Source of the DNA: Curvibacter cyanobacteriorum | Lineage (GTDB): Bacteria > Pseudomonadota > Gammaproteobacteria > Burkholderiales > Burkholderiaceae_C | DNA length: 64,000 bases | Reading direction: 5' to 3' | Assembly (NCBI RefSeq): GCF_028649475.1 | Contig: NZ_JAQSIP010000004.1 | Span: forward strand, 372,001-436,000 | Shown here: one piece after another, positions 8,238-17,124 of the stretch | How positions within the stretch are numbered: the stretch's first letter is position 1 | Layout: each line of letters starts with the position of its first letter | Notes under the pieces: model-generated | Database searches by the model: none | Told to the model about the DNA's origin: nothing | What the model saw: only the letters and a program-made list of their open reading frames with translations | Position numbers and translations under genes: made by a program

Positions 8238-9104
8238 ATGTGGAGTCGTGTCGGAATTGTGTTCATGCGCCTGATGGCGGTCCTGCCCCTGAGTTGGGTG
8301 CGTGGCCTGGGCGTGGTGCTGGGTTGGGTCCTGTACGCCCTGGCGGTGCCCCGCCGTCGGGTGGTGGCGGTCAACCTGCGCCTGTGTTTTCCGCAGGCCA
8401 CGGCGGCCCAGCGGCGCGCCTGGGGGCGGCAGGCCTTTGTGCACTTTGCCCAGTCCTGGCTGGACCGGGGCTGGCTTTGGCATGCGCCGCGCGAGGTGCT
8501 GGCGCGCCGCATCCAGTTGGTGGGCGCCTGGCAGGAATTTGAGGGCGACACGCCGACGATCATTTTTTCGCCCCATTTCTTTGGTCTAGAAGCCGGCGGG
8601 ATGGCCTTGTCCATGAACGTGAACCGGGTTTTCACCTCGATCTTCACGCCCCAGCCCAGCCCGGAGGTCGATGCCTGGATGAAGGCCGGTCGTTCGCGCT
8701 TTGGCGAGGTCACGATGCTGAACCGGTCCCATGGGGTCAAGCCCATCATCAGCAACCTGCGTCAGGGCGGTGCCTTGTACCTGTTGCCGGACATGAACTT
8801 TGGCCCTGAGGAGTCGATTTTTGTGCCCTTCTACGGGCACCTGGCGGCGACGGTGCCCAGCCTGTCGCGGTTCGCGCGCCTGGGGCGCGCCAAAGTGGTG
8901 CCCGTGGTGTCGCGCCTCACGCCCACCGGCTACCAGGTGGAGGTGATGCCGGCCTGGACGGACTTTCCCAGCGACGATGTCGAGGCTGACACGGCCCTGA
9001 TGAACCAGCGCCTACAGGGTTGGATCGACACCATGCCCGACCAGTATTACTGGGTGCACAAGCGCTTCAAGACCCGCCCCCCGGGCGAGCCTCCGGTTTA
9101 TTGA
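8238..9104 (+). CDS. Lipid A biosynthesis acyltransferase (LpxL/LpxM family), second copy
   Basis: 288 residues from ATG 8238, two bases after the first acyltransferase stop. A much longer in-frame reading overlaps that gene and is rejected. N-terminal hydrophobic region (about 5-38), catalytic H113-E118 in SPHFFGLE, LLPDMNFGPEESIFVPFYG (the DQ/DM-type acceptor segment), and YYWVHKRFKTRPPGE at the C terminus, a typical family ending. It clearly differs in sequence from its neighbour, so it is an old paralogue rather than a recent duplicate. Its last 7 bases overlap the convergent hydrolase gene. Confidence 0.9.
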   Translation: MWSRVGIVFMRLMAVLPLSWVRGLGVVLGWVLYALAVPRRRVVAVNLRLCFPQATAAQRRAWGRQAFVHFAQSWLDRGWLWHAPREVLARRIQLVGAWQEFEGDTPTIIFSPHFFGLEAGGMALSMNVNRVFTSIFTPQPSPEVDAWMKAGRSRFGEVTMLNRSHGVKPIISNLRQGGALYLLPDMNFGPEESIFVPFYGHLAATVPSLSRFARLGRAKVVPVVSRLTPTGYQVEVMPAWTDFPSDDVEADTALMNQRLQGWIDTMPDQYYWVHKRFKTRPPGEPPVY

Positions 9105-10009
9105 GCGCGGGCCAGAAAGGGTTGGATCTGGGCCGCGACCCAGTCGGGGGCCTCGTGCACGATCCAGTGGCTGGCCTCGGGGTGGCGCTGCACGGTGAGA
9201 TCGGGCACCCAGTGCTCAAGGCCGTCGAGCAGGCCCGGCAGCAGCGCATGGTCGCCCAGGCCCCACAGCACGAGGGTGGGGCGCTCAATGCGCAGCATGG
9301 CGTCGGGCAGTTCGAGGCCCTGCGCCCCCACCTGCGCTTCGTCGGCCGGGCGCAACGGTGACGCCCGGTAGTAGTTGCAGCCACCTCGCAGGCCCTGACG
9401 CCAAACGGCGCGGTACTGCGCCTGGCAGGCCGGGGTCAGCCATTCGGGCGCGCTGGCACCGCCAAAGTGCTTGAAGAAGCCCCAAAGCCGCGCAAAGTCG
9501 TCCTCGGCCAGCAGGGCTTCGGCGTCGGGACGCACCAGGAAGTTCATGTAGGCACTGGCCGCCTGTTGCGCCGGGCTGTGCTGGAGCTCGCGCAAGAAAG
9601 TACCCGGATGGGGCGAGTTGAGGATCACCAGGCGCTGCATCAGGGCCGGCTGCTGGTTGGCCAGGTTCCAGGCCACTGCGCCGCCCCAGTCGTGGGCAAT
9701 CAGGGCGCCCAGCGGGGCATTGGGGGATTCGAGGGCGATCAGCGCGGCCAGGTCCTGCACCAGGTGCTTGGCGCGGTAGGCGGCCACCTCGCTGGGGCTG
9801 CTTGAGTTTTCAAAACCGCGCAGGTTGGGGGCCACACAACGCCAGCCGCCGTTTTCGGGTCGGGCGAAATGCGCCATCAGCCCGTCCCAGACGAAGGCGG
9901 CTTCGGGAAAGCCATGGACAAAAAGCAACACGGGCCGGCCGGGCTCGCCGCAGCTGCGGCAGCTCAGGGTGATGCCGTGGGGCAGGGTTTGTGGGTAGCT
10001 GTTGACCAT
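9098..10009 (-). CDS. Alpha/beta hydrolase, epoxide hydrolase-like
   Basis: 303 residues from ATG 10009. Oxyanion motif HGFPE (32-36), nucleophile D107 in AHDWGG, and a late catalytic histidine H281 in EASHW give an Asp-nucleophile triad, the pattern of epoxide hydrolases and haloalkane dehalogenases rather than Ser esterases. A cap domain of about 100 residues lies between. Substrate unknown. It is flanked by engB on the same strand (96 bp upstream) and meets the lipid A acyltransferase tail to tail with a 7-bp overlap. Confidence 0.82.
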   Translation of the reverse strand: MVNSYPQTLPHGITLSCRSCGEPGRPVLLFVHGFPEAAFVWDGLMAHFARPENGGWRCVAPNLRGFENSSSPSEVAAYRAKHLVQDLAALIALESPNAPLGALIAHDWGGAVAWNLANQQPALMQRLVILNSPHPGTFLRELQHSPAQQAASAYMNFLVRPDAEALLAEDDFARLWGFFKHFGGASAPEWLTPACQAQYRAVWRQGLRGGCNYYRASPLRPADEAQVGAQGLELPDAMLRIERPTLVLWGLGDHALLPGLLDGLEHWVPDLTVQRHPEASHWIVHEAPDWVAAQIQPFLARAQ

Positions 10010-10105
10010 GGCGTGGGGGTCTCCTGGGGGCCTCGATCGGCCTGGGGTTGGGGCTTGTCCTGCGTGCACCCACCCGAGACCCCGTCGCCGGGGCGGCTCC
10101 GGCGC

Positions 10106-10882
10106 TCAGTCGGCGGCCGGGGGCTCGGCCTGCGGGTCAACAGCGGCGGGGGCGTCGGTGTCTGGGCGGTCCGGGCTGGCGTCGGCTTGGGGCGGGTGGG
10201 TCCACTGCCACAGCAGTTGGGCCGTTTCCTCGAGACCGACGCGCTTGAGTGCGGAGAAGAGTTTGACCTCACCGCCGCCGGCGTTCAGTCGCGCAATCGA
10301 CAGCGCCTTGGCGCCTTCGGAGCGGGTGAGCTTGTCGGCCTTGGTCAGCAGCACGAGGAATTTGAGGCCTTCTTCAACGCGGGGGCGGATCACCTCGAGC
10401 AGGGTTTCGTCGAGCTCGGTGAGGCCCAGTCGGGGGTCGCACATCATGACCACGCCCGCCAGGTTCTCCCGCGTGACCAGGTAGTTGGCCATCACGCGTT
10501 GCCAGCGGATCTTGTCTTCCTTGGGCACGGCGGCGTAGCCGTAGCCGGGCAGGTCGGCCAGCACCGCGTCGGTGACGTTCTGGCGCCCGAGCGAAAACAG
10601 GTTGATGTGCTGGGTGCGACCCGGCTTCTTGGACGCGAAGGCCAGCTGCTTTTGCTGGGTCAGCGTGTTGATGCAGGTCGATTTGCCGGCATTGGATCGA
10701 CCCACAAAGGCGATTTCTGGCAGGTCCAGCGCGGGCAGGTGGTGCAGCTGCGCGGCGGTGGTCAGAAAGCGGGCAGTGTGCATCCAGCCGAGCGCTGTTT
10801 TGGCGTCCGCTTGGGCGCTGGCAGCAGACGGCGCAGCAGGGGGAATGGCGCGGCCTGAGGCTGGAGTGTTTTGGTTTGTCAT
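10106..10882 (-). CDS. engB: Ribosome-biogenesis GTPase EngB (YihA/YsxC)
   Basis: 258 residues; an Era-like GTPase needed for large ribosomal subunit assembly. G1 is GRSNAGKST (61-69), G2 region GRTQHINLF, G3 DLPGYG (110-115), G4 TKAD (180-183). The N-terminal 35 residues and the C-terminal 35 residues are Ala/Pro/Asp-rich, disordered-looking extensions that make it longer than the usual 200-210. ATG 10882 is preferred to TTG 10885. Diverges from the cytochrome c4 gene; this engB / cytochrome c4 / ResB order is common in Burkholderiales. Confidence 0.95.
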   Translation of the reverse strand: MTNQNTPASGRAIPPAAPSAASAQADAKTALGWMHTARFLTTAAQLHHLPALDLPEIAFVGRSNAGKSTCINTLTQQKQLAFASKKPGRTQHINLFSLGRQNVTDAVLADLPGYGYAAVPKEDKIRWQRVMANYLVTRENLAGVVMMCDPRLGLTELDETLLEVIRPRVEEGLKFLVLLTKADKLTRSEGAKALSIARLNAGGGEVKLFSALKRVGLEETAQLLWQWTHPPQADASPDRPDTDAPAAVDPQAEPPAAD

Positions 10883-10960
10883 CAAAGTAGCAGTATTTCT
10901 GAAGCGTCATTGTAGAATCGAGTGGTTTTGCGCCCCCTAAACATCATTGACCCCCTCGAT

Positions 10961-11599
10961 ATGAAGTTGCTTGCCACCCTGCTGACCGCTGCCCTGCTGG
11001 CGGCCCCCGCTTTCCCGGCTTTCTCTGCTTCAGACAAGCCTGCCGAGGCCCCCAAGGTGGCCAAGCCTGACTTGGTCAAGGGCGAGGCCAGCTATGCCAG
11101 CTGCGCCGCCTGCCACGGCGCCGACGGCAACGCGGGCTCGCCTGCCTACCCGAAGCTGGCCCAGCAGCACCCCGAATACCTGGTCAAGCAGCTGCAGGAA
11201 TTCAAGTCCGGCAAGCGCGCCAACGCCGTGATGTCGGGCATGGCCGCCGGGCTCAGCGACGAGGACATGAAGAACATCTCGTACTGGCTGGCGTCCAAGA
11301 AGCAAAAAGCGGGTTTTGCCAAGGACAAAGAGCTGGTGGCCCTGGGTGAGCGCATTTACCGCGGTGGCATTGCCGACCGCCAGATTGCCGCCTGCGCGGG
11401 CTGCCACAGCCCCAACGGTTCGGGTATTCCCTCGCAGTACCCGCGCCTGGGTGGCCAACATGCCGACTACACGGCAGCCCAGCTGACCGCGTTCCGCGAC
11501 GGCGTGCGCAAGAACAGCCTGCAAATGACCGGTGTGGCCGCCAAGCTCAACGACCGCGAAATCAAGGCCGTGGCCGACTACATCGCCGGCCTGCACTGA
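10961..11599 (+). CDS. Dihaem cytochrome c4-type protein
   Basis: 212 residues. Sec signal peptide (MKLLATLLTAALLAAPAFPAFSA, about 1-23) and two c-type haem sites, CAACH (48-52) and CAGCH (145-149), each followed by a methionine-bearing second half, as in cytochromes c4. A periplasmic electron carrier, usually between the bc1 complex and terminal oxidases. A TAGAAT -10-like box is at 10913-10918. A strong terminator follows, then the haem-attachment genes resB and ccsB, so substrate and maturation factors are neighbours. Confidence 0.93.
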   Translation: MKLLATLLTAALLAAPAFPAFSASDKPAEAPKVAKPDLVKGEASYASCAACHGADGNAGSPAYPKLAQQHPEYLVKQLQEFKSGKRANAVMSGMAAGLSDEDMKNISYWLASKKQKAGFAKDKELVALGERIYRGGIADRQIAACAGCHSPNGSGIPSQYPRLGGQHADYTAAQLTAFRDGVRKNSLQMTGVAAKLNDREIKAVADYIAGLH

Positions 11600-11647
11600 A
11601 AGAGGGTCATGGTTCGTTGAACCAATCCCCTTTGTCACCCCCTAAGC

Positions 11648-11680
11648 AGGGCGGGCCTCGTGCGGGGCCCGCCCTTTTTC
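11648..11680 (+). terminator. Rho-independent terminator after the cytochrome c4 gene
   Basis: AGGGCGGGCC (11648-11657) pairs perfectly with GGCCCGCCCT (11666-11675) around an 8-base loop, and a run of five T (11675-11679) follows. It separates the cytochrome from resB, only 22 bp before the resB start. Confidence 0.92.
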
Positions 11681-11701
11681 ATTTGTCAGAGTCCCTGCGA
11701 C

Positions 11702-13882
11702 ATGTCCCTTACCGCCCCTGATCCCGCCTCCCGCGTGGCCCCACCCCCGGGGTCGGCCCGCCTGCAGGCCTTGCTTGATCTGCTGGCCTCGATGCGCTTT
11801 GCCATCTCGCTGCTGACGGTGATCTGCATTGCCTCGGTCATCGGGACGGTGTTGCAGCAAAACCAGCCTGCGGTCAATTACGTGAACCAGTTCGGGCCCT
11901 TCTGGGCCCAGCTTTTTGGGACCTTGAGCCTTTATTCGGTCTACAGCGCGTGGTGGTTTTTGCTGATCCTGGGCTTTTTGGTGGTCAGCACCTCCCTGTG
12001 TGTGGCGCGAAACACACCCAAAATACTGATCGACCTCAAAACATTCAAAGAAAACATCCGCGAATCCAGCCTCAAATCCTTCGGCCAACACGCCGAAGCG
12101 GGCTTCAGCGAGGGGGCTGAAACGGTGGCCAGACGCCTCGGCGCGGGCCTGGTGCAGGGCGGCTGGAAGGTGCGCTTGCAGCCGCGCGACACCGCGGCGG
12201 GCCCGGGCTGGATGGTGGCCGCCAAGGCCGGCGCGGCCAACAAGCTGGGCTACATCGCGGCCCACTCGGCCATTGTGCTGGTCTGCCTGGGCGGGCTGCT
12301 GGACGGCGACCTGATCGTGCGCGCCCAGACCTGGTTCAACGGCAAAACCCCCTACACCGGGGCCGGCTTGATCGCCGATGTGCCCGAACAGCACCGCCTG
12401 AGCGTGAGCAACCCCACCTTCCGCGGCAACCTGATGGTGGCCGAAGGCACCCAGTCGAGCACCGCCATCCTGAACCAGTCGGCCGGTGTGCTGCTGCAGG
12501 AGCTGCCCTTTGCGGTGGAGCTGAAGAAGTTCATCGTCGAGCACTATTCGACCGGCATGCCCAAGTTGTTTGCCAGCGAGATCGTGATCCACGACAAGGT
12601 CACGGGGGCCCAGACGCCGGCCCGGGTCGAGGTGAACCACCCGGTCAATTACCGGGGCATCGAGATCTACCAGTCCAGCTTTGACGACGGCGGCTCCCGG
12701 GTCAAGCTGCAGGCGATTCCCCTGAGCGGCATGGCCGGTCGGTTCGATGTCGAGGGGGTGATTGGCGGCGCCGCGTCGCTGGAACGCGAACAAGGTGGCG
12801 GCCCGGTCAGCCTGGAGTTCACGGCCCTGCGCGTGATCAACGTCGAGAACTTCGCTGGCGCCCAGGGCGGCTCGGGTTCGGGCGCCGATGTGCGCAAAGT
12901 CGATCTGCGTGATTCGCTGGAATCCCGCCTGGGGGCGGCCAACAAGACGCAGACCAAAAAAGAGCTGCGCAACATCGGCCCCAGCGTCACCTACAAGCTG
13001 CGCGACGCGGCCGGTCAGGCGCGCGAGTTCCACAACTACATGTTGCCCGTGGACATGGGCGACGGCGGTGTGCCGGTCCTGCTGTTGGGCCTGCGCGACA
13101 ACCCGGGCGACCCCTTCCGCTACCTGCGCCTGCCGGTGGACGACCAGGGCGGGCTCGACGGCTTTGTGCGCCTGCGGGCCGCACTGGACCAGCCCGCGCT
13201 GCGCGACCAGGCGGTGCGCCGCTACGTGAAGCTGGCCATCGATGCCTCGCGCCCCGAGTTGGCCGAGCAACTGCGCGCCTCGGCGGCCCGGGCCATGGAC
13301 CTGTTCGCCGGGGCCGCCCGCGGGCCCGACGGGCAGCGTGCGCCCGCGGGTTTGCAGGCGGTGGCCGATTTCATCGAGGCCCAGGTGCCCGAGGCCGAAC
13401 GCCCGCGCGCGGGCGAGGTGTTGATCCGCATCCTCAACGGGGTGCTGTTCCAGCTCAACCAGGTGGCGCGCGAACAGGCGGGGCTGGCGCCCCTGTCGAG
13501 CGACGAGAAAACCCAGGCCTACATGACCCAGGCGGTGCTGTCGCTGAGCGACGCGCAGGCCTACCCGGTGCCGATGGTGTTTGTGTTGAAGGATTTCACC
13601 CAGGTGCAGGCCAGCGTGTTCCAGGTGGCGCGAGCCCCTGGCAAGAGCATTGTTTATTTGGGCTGTGCCTTGTTGATTCTGGGCGTCTTTGCGATGCTCT
13701 ACGTCCGCGAGCGTCGGGTCTGGGTCTGGGTGCGTCCGCAGGGCGAGGGCAGCCTCGCCACGATGGCCTTGTCCAGCAACCGCAAGACCCTCGACGGCGA
13801 CCGTGAGTTTGTGCGTTTGAAAGAAAAGCTGTTGGGTCTGTCGCCCACCGAGCCACCGGCGCCGCCTTCGACGCCGGCCTGA
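11702..13882 (+). CDS. resB: Cytochrome c biogenesis protein ResB (Ccs1)
   Basis: 726 residues from ATG 11702. Part of System II cytochrome c maturation: with CcsB/ResC it moves haem out and ligates it to CXXCH in the periplasm. Three N-terminal membrane segments (about 25-50, 70-100, 170-195), a large periplasmic domain, and a last membrane segment near residue 645-670 (IVYLGCALLILGVFAMLYV) with a short cytoplasmic tail. The periplasmic domain is long, as is usual in betaproteobacteria. Followed 63 bp later by ccsB. A short AT-rich patch lies at about 12010-12080. Confidence 0.95.
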   Translation: MSLTAPDPASRVAPPPGSARLQALLDLLASMRFAISLLTVICIASVIGTVLQQNQPAVNYVNQFGPFWAQLFGTLSLYSVYSAWWFLLILGFLVVSTSLCVARNTPKILIDLKTFKENIRESSLKSFGQHAEAGFSEGAETVARRLGAGLVQGGWKVRLQPRDTAAGPGWMVAAKAGAANKLGYIAAHSAIVLVCLGGLLDGDLIVRAQTWFNGKTPYTGAGLIADVPEQHRLSVSNPTFRGNLMVAEGTQSSTAILNQSAGVLLQELPFAVELKKFIVEHYSTGMPKLFASEIVIHDKVTGAQTPARVEVNHPVNYRGIEIYQSSFDDGGSRVKLQAIPLSGMAGRFDVEGVIGGAASLEREQGGGPVSLEFTALRVINVENFAGAQGGSGSGADVRKVDLRDSLESRLGAANKTQTKKELRNIGPSVTYKLRDAAGQAREFHNYMLPVDMGDGGVPVLLLGLRDNPGDPFRYLRLPVDDQGGLDGFVRLRAALDQPALRDQAVRRYVKLAIDASRPELAEQLRASAARAMDLFAGAARGPDGQRAPAGLQAVADFIEAQVPEAERPRAGEVLIRILNGVLFQLNQVAREQAGLAPLSSDEKTQAYMTQAVLSLSDAQAYPVPMVFVLKDFTQVQASVFQVARAPGKSIVYLGCALLILGVFAMLYVRERRVWVWVRPQGEGSLATMALSSNRKTLDGDREFVRLKEKLLGLSPTEPPAPPSTPA

Positions 13883-13945
13883 TCCTGACGATTTTTGCGC
13901 TGCCAGAGCCTGAACCCTGATAAGCCCCAGCCACGAGTGGACCCC

Positions 13946-15292
13946 ATGAACACAGTTTCCAGCCCCGCGACCCCCATCACCCTCAGCGAAGGTTTTTTCT
14001 CCCGCCGCTCCTGGTGGGACTGGCTGTTTGCGGCCCTGGTCTTGCTGGGGGGGATCACGGTGATGGTGCGCTACGGCAGCAACCTGGACGGCTACGAAAC
14101 CGGCATCTTGCTGGCCACCGTGCCCACCGCGATCTGGCTGGGCTGGTTGTGGCGGCCCCTGGCGGGCCTGATGGTGGGGGTGGCCGCGCTGTCTTTGCTG
14201 GCCATCGCGTCGTATCAAAACGGTGCGGAGGCCCCCACGCTGGCGCGCGCTGAGAGCGTGTTCTGGCTCAAGTACTTTCTGTCCAGTCAGTCGGCCATCC
14301 TGTGGATGTGCATGCTGGTGTTCATGAGCACCCTGTTTTACTGGCTGGGGCTGATTGGCGGCGAACACGGCGCCACCATGGAGCTCACAGGCTCCCGCCT
14401 GGCCTGGGCTTCGGTGGTCATGGCGCTGACCGGCACCCTGGTGCGCTGGTACGAAAGCTACCTGCTGGGGGCGGACATCGGTCACATCCCGGTCAGCAAC
14501 CTCTACGAGGTGTTCGTGCTGTTCTGCTGGATCACCACCGTGTTCTACCTGTACTTTGAGGCCCAGTACAAAACCCGCTCCCTGGGGGCGTTTGTCATGT
14601 TGGTGGTCAGTGCGGCGGTGGGCTTTTTGCTTTGGTACACCGTGGTGCGCGAAGCCCATGAGATCCAGCCGCTGGTGCCGGCCCTCAAGAGCTGGTGGAT
14701 GAAGCTGCACGTGCCGGCCAACTTCATTGGCTATGGCACTTTTGCCCTGTCGGCCATGGTGGCTTTTGCCTACCTGATCAAGCAACAGGCGGGCGAAACC
14801 CGCTGGTACAAGCTGGCGCCGCTGGGCCTGCTGGGCCTGGTGCTGTGCTTTGAGCCCATTGTCTTCCGCCGTGGCAGCACCGAGGCGGGCAGCAGCTACT
14901 GGCTGGTGTACTTTGGGGTGTCGGCCTTGATTGTGGGCGGCATCCTGGCCGCACGCCGGCGCATTGCCAGCCGCCTGCCCAGCCTCGAGGTGTTGGACGA
15001 CGTGATGTACAAGTCGATCGCGGTGGGTTTTGCCTTCTTCACCATCGCCACCGTGCTGGGCGCCCTCTGGGCGGCTGAGGCCTGGGGGGGCTACTGGAGC
15101 TGGGACCCCAAGGAGACCTGGGCCCTGATCGTCTGGCTCAACTACGCCGCCTGGCTGCACATGCGCCTCATGAAGGGTCTGCGTGGCACCCTGTCGGCCT
15201 GGTGGGCGTTGGTGGGGCTGGCGGTGACGACCTTCGCGTTCATCGGCGTCAACATGTTCCTGAGTGGCCTGCACAGCTACGGGACATTGTGA
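13946..15292 (+). CDS. ccsB: Cytochrome c biogenesis protein CcsB/ResC (CcsA family)
   Basis: 448 residues from ATG 13946, about ten membrane segments. The tryptophan-rich haem-handling WWD motif is WGGYWSWDPKE (380-390), and conserved histidines flank it (KLHVPANF before, WLHMRL and GLHSYG after). Partner of ResB in System II. The N-terminal 100 residues are an extra region compared with minimal CcsA, as in other Burkholderiales. The genes downstream, msrPQ, are in the same direction 74 bp away with their own ribosome binding site. Confidence 0.95.
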   Translation: MNTVSSPATPITLSEGFFSRRSWWDWLFAALVLLGGITVMVRYGSNLDGYETGILLATVPTAIWLGWLWRPLAGLMVGVAALSLLAIASYQNGAEAPTLARAESVFWLKYFLSSQSAILWMCMLVFMSTLFYWLGLIGGEHGATMELTGSRLAWASVVMALTGTLVRWYESYLLGADIGHIPVSNLYEVFVLFCWITTVFYLYFEAQYKTRSLGAFVMLVVSAAVGFLLWYTVVREAHEIQPLVPALKSWWMKLHVPANFIGYGTFALSAMVAFAYLIKQQAGETRWYKLAPLGLLGLVLCFEPIVFRRGSTEAGSSYWLVYFGVSALIVGGILAARRRIASRLPSLEVLDDVMYKSIAVGFAFFTIATVLGALWAAEAWGGYWSWDPKETWALIVWLNYAAWLHMRLMKGLRGTLSAWWALVGLAVTTFAFIGVNMFLSGLHSYGTL

Positions 15293-15366
15293 AACCTCTG
15301 CGAAATTTTCGAATCCTTGAAAGAATCGGGCGCTGAGTGCGACCCATGTCCACCTAAGGAGCTTTC

Positions 15367-16371
15367 ATGCTGATTCACACCCGAGACCACACGCAGGCCA
15401 CCCCCCTGCCCAGCGAGATCACCCCCCCCGAGATGTATGCGGGGCGGCGGCGCTGGTTGCAACAGTTGGCGCTGACCGGCGCTGGCACCACCTTGGGGGC
15501 CTGGGCCGCGCGTGACGCGCTGGCGCAGCAGGCGCCTTACCCCAAGCCGGGCAAGCTGGCCACCTTGGCGGGGGGGCGCTCGGCCGTGCTGGGGGCCGTC
15601 TTGATGGAGAAGATCACCGAGTACAAAGACGCGGCCGGCTACAACAACTTCTACGAGTTCGGCACCGACAAGGCCGACCCCGCCCGCAACGCCCACACGC
15701 TCAAGACCAGTCCCTGGTCGGTTGAGGTGGATGGCCTGGTCAAGAAGCCTGGCAAGCTGGCGCTTGAAGACCTGCTCAAGCTGAGCCCGATGGAGGAGCG
15801 CATCTACCGCCTGCGCTGCGTCGAAGGCTGGTCGATGGTGATCCCCTGGGTGGGGTATTCACTGGCCGAGCTGATCCGCCGCGTGGAGCCCCTGGGCAGT
15901 GCCAAATACGTCGAGTTCCACACCCTGGCCGACCCCAAGACCATGCCGTTTGTGGGTTCGCGTGTGCTGGATTGGCCCTATGTCGAGGGCTTGCGCCTCG
16001 ATGAGGCCATGCACCCCCTGACCTTGCTGGCCTTTGGCATGTATGGCGAGGTCTTGCCCAACCAGAACGGGGCCCCGGTGCGCCTGGTGGTGCCCTGGAA
16101 GTATGGCTTCAAGAGCGCCAAGAGCCTGGTGCGCATCCGTTTCACCGAGAAAGAACCGGGCACGGCCTGGAACAAGGCGGCGGCCAACGAGTACGGTTTC
16201 TACTCCAACGTGAACCCCGAGGTGGATCACCCACGCTGGAGCCAGGCCACCGAGCGCCGCATTGGCGAAGACGGTTTGTTCGCCAAGAAGCGCAAGACCC
16301 TGAAGTTCAACGGCTACGAGGCGCAGGTGGCATCGCTCTACGCCGGCATGGACTTGAAGAAGTTCTACTGA
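15367..16371 (+). CDS. msrP: Periplasmic protein-methionine-sulfoxide reductase, catalytic subunit MsrP (YedY)
   Basis: 334 residues, start ATG 15367 with TAAGGAG 9 bases upstream. A twin-arginine signal ([12 protein letters not shown], from residue 27) is followed by a sulfite-oxidase-fold molybdenum domain; C151 in [11 protein letters not shown] is the molybdenum ligand. Repairs oxidised methionines in periplasmic proteins using electrons from quinones via MsrQ. Its stop overlaps the msrQ start by one base. Export would use the Tat system encoded at 57.7-59.5 kb. Confidence 0.96.
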   Translation: MLIHTRDHTQATPLPSEITPPEMYAGRRRWLQQLALTGAGTTLGAWAARDALAQQAPYPKPGKLATLAGGRSAVLGAVLMEKITEYKDAAGYNNFYEFGTDKADPARNAHTLKTSPWSVEVDGLVKKPGKLALEDLLKLSPMEERIYRLRCVEGWSMVIPWVGYSLAELIRRVEPLGSAKYVEFHTLADPKTMPFVGSRVLDWPYVEGLRLDEAMHPLTLLAFGMYGEVLPNQNGAPVRLVVPWKYGFKSAKSLVRIRFTEKEPGTAWNKAAANEYGFYSNVNPEVDHPRWSQATERRIGEDGLFAKKRKTLKFNGYEAQVASLYAGMDLKKFY

Positions 16372-17048
16372 TGGCCCGCGCTGCTGTGCCGCCGTCGGCG
16401 GGGGGCACGCCGGCCTCGGCGCCCTGGGTTCAGGCCTTGCGGCAAAGCGCGCAGCGCCTGCTGCTGTCACCTTGGCGCCCCTGGCTGCAGACCCTGTTGT
16501 GCCTGTTGCCGCTGGCCTGGCTGGTGGTGGGGGTGGTGCTGGACACCCTGGGCGCGAACCCGGCCGAAGCGCTGATCCGCAGCACAGGCGACTGGACGCT
16601 GCGCGCCCTGTGCCTGACCCTCGCGGTCACGCCCTTGCGCGTCAGCTTGGGGGTGCCCGCGCTGGCCCGGGTGCGGCGCCTGTTCGGCCTGGCCGCCTGG
16701 TTTTATGCCAGCCTGCACTTGCTCTGCTATGCGGCCTTTGACATGGGCCTGGACCTGGGTGACATCTTGCGTGACACGGTCAAGCGGCCCTTCATCTTGG
16801 TGGGGGTCACCGCCTGGTTGCTGATGTGGCCGCTCACCCTGACCTCGTTCAACCGCGCCATCAAGGCCCTGGGGGGCAAGCAGTGGCAGCGCCTGCACCG
16901 GGTGGTGTATGGCGTCGTGTTGTTGGGCTTGCTGCACTTCTTCTGGATGCGCGCTGGCAAGAACAACTTCACCGAAGTGGCGGTGTACGGCCTGCTGATC
17001 GTGGCCTTGTTGGGTTGGCGCCTGCACCGCGCCGTGCGCCGCGGCTGA
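16371..17048 (+). CDS. msrQ: Haem-binding membrane subunit MsrQ (YedZ)
   Basis: 225 residues with six predicted membrane segments in the ferric-reductase-like fold; histidines in YASLHLLCYAAFD, RLHRVVYGVVLLGLLHFFW are the likely haem b ligands. Passes electrons from the quinone pool or flavin to MsrP. Starts on the last base of msrP (TGATG), so it is translationally coupled. Longer N terminus (about 45 residues before the first segment) than E. coli MsrQ. Confidence 0.94.
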   Translation: MARAAVPPSAGGTPASAPWVQALRQSAQRLLLSPWRPWLQTLLCLLPLAWLVVGVVLDTLGANPAEALIRSTGDWTLRALCLTLAVTPLRVSLGVPALARVRRLFGLAAWFYASLHLLCYAAFDMGLDLGDILRDTVKRPFILVGVTAWLLMWPLTLTSFNRAIKALGGKQWQRLHRVVYGVVLLGLLHFFWMRAGKNNFTEVAVYGLLIVALLGWRLHRAVRRG

Positions 17049-17098
17049 GGCGCACCCGGCCTGGGGCCGAGGGGCCTGTGTGTCGCACAGGGGGGGGG

Positions 17099-17118
17099 GC
17101 GCGGCCTCCGGGCCGCGC
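17099..17118. terminator. GC hairpin preceded by ten G, between convergent genes
   Basis: GCGCGGCC (17099-17106) pairs with GGCCGCGC (17111-17118) around TCCG. It lies between the msrQ stop and the stop of the leftward metallo-beta-lactamase gene, so it could stop either transcript, but there is no U-tract on either side; instead a run of ten G (17090-17099) abuts it. Confidence 0.45.
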
Positions 17119-17124
17119 AGGGGC

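Noticed and set aside
11642-15274. 1210-codon open frame antisense to resB and ccsB
   Set aside because: Its translation is His/Gln/Gly/Arg-rich with no family features, and the sense strand holds two well-supported genes. Long antisense frames are expected from GC-rich third codon positions.
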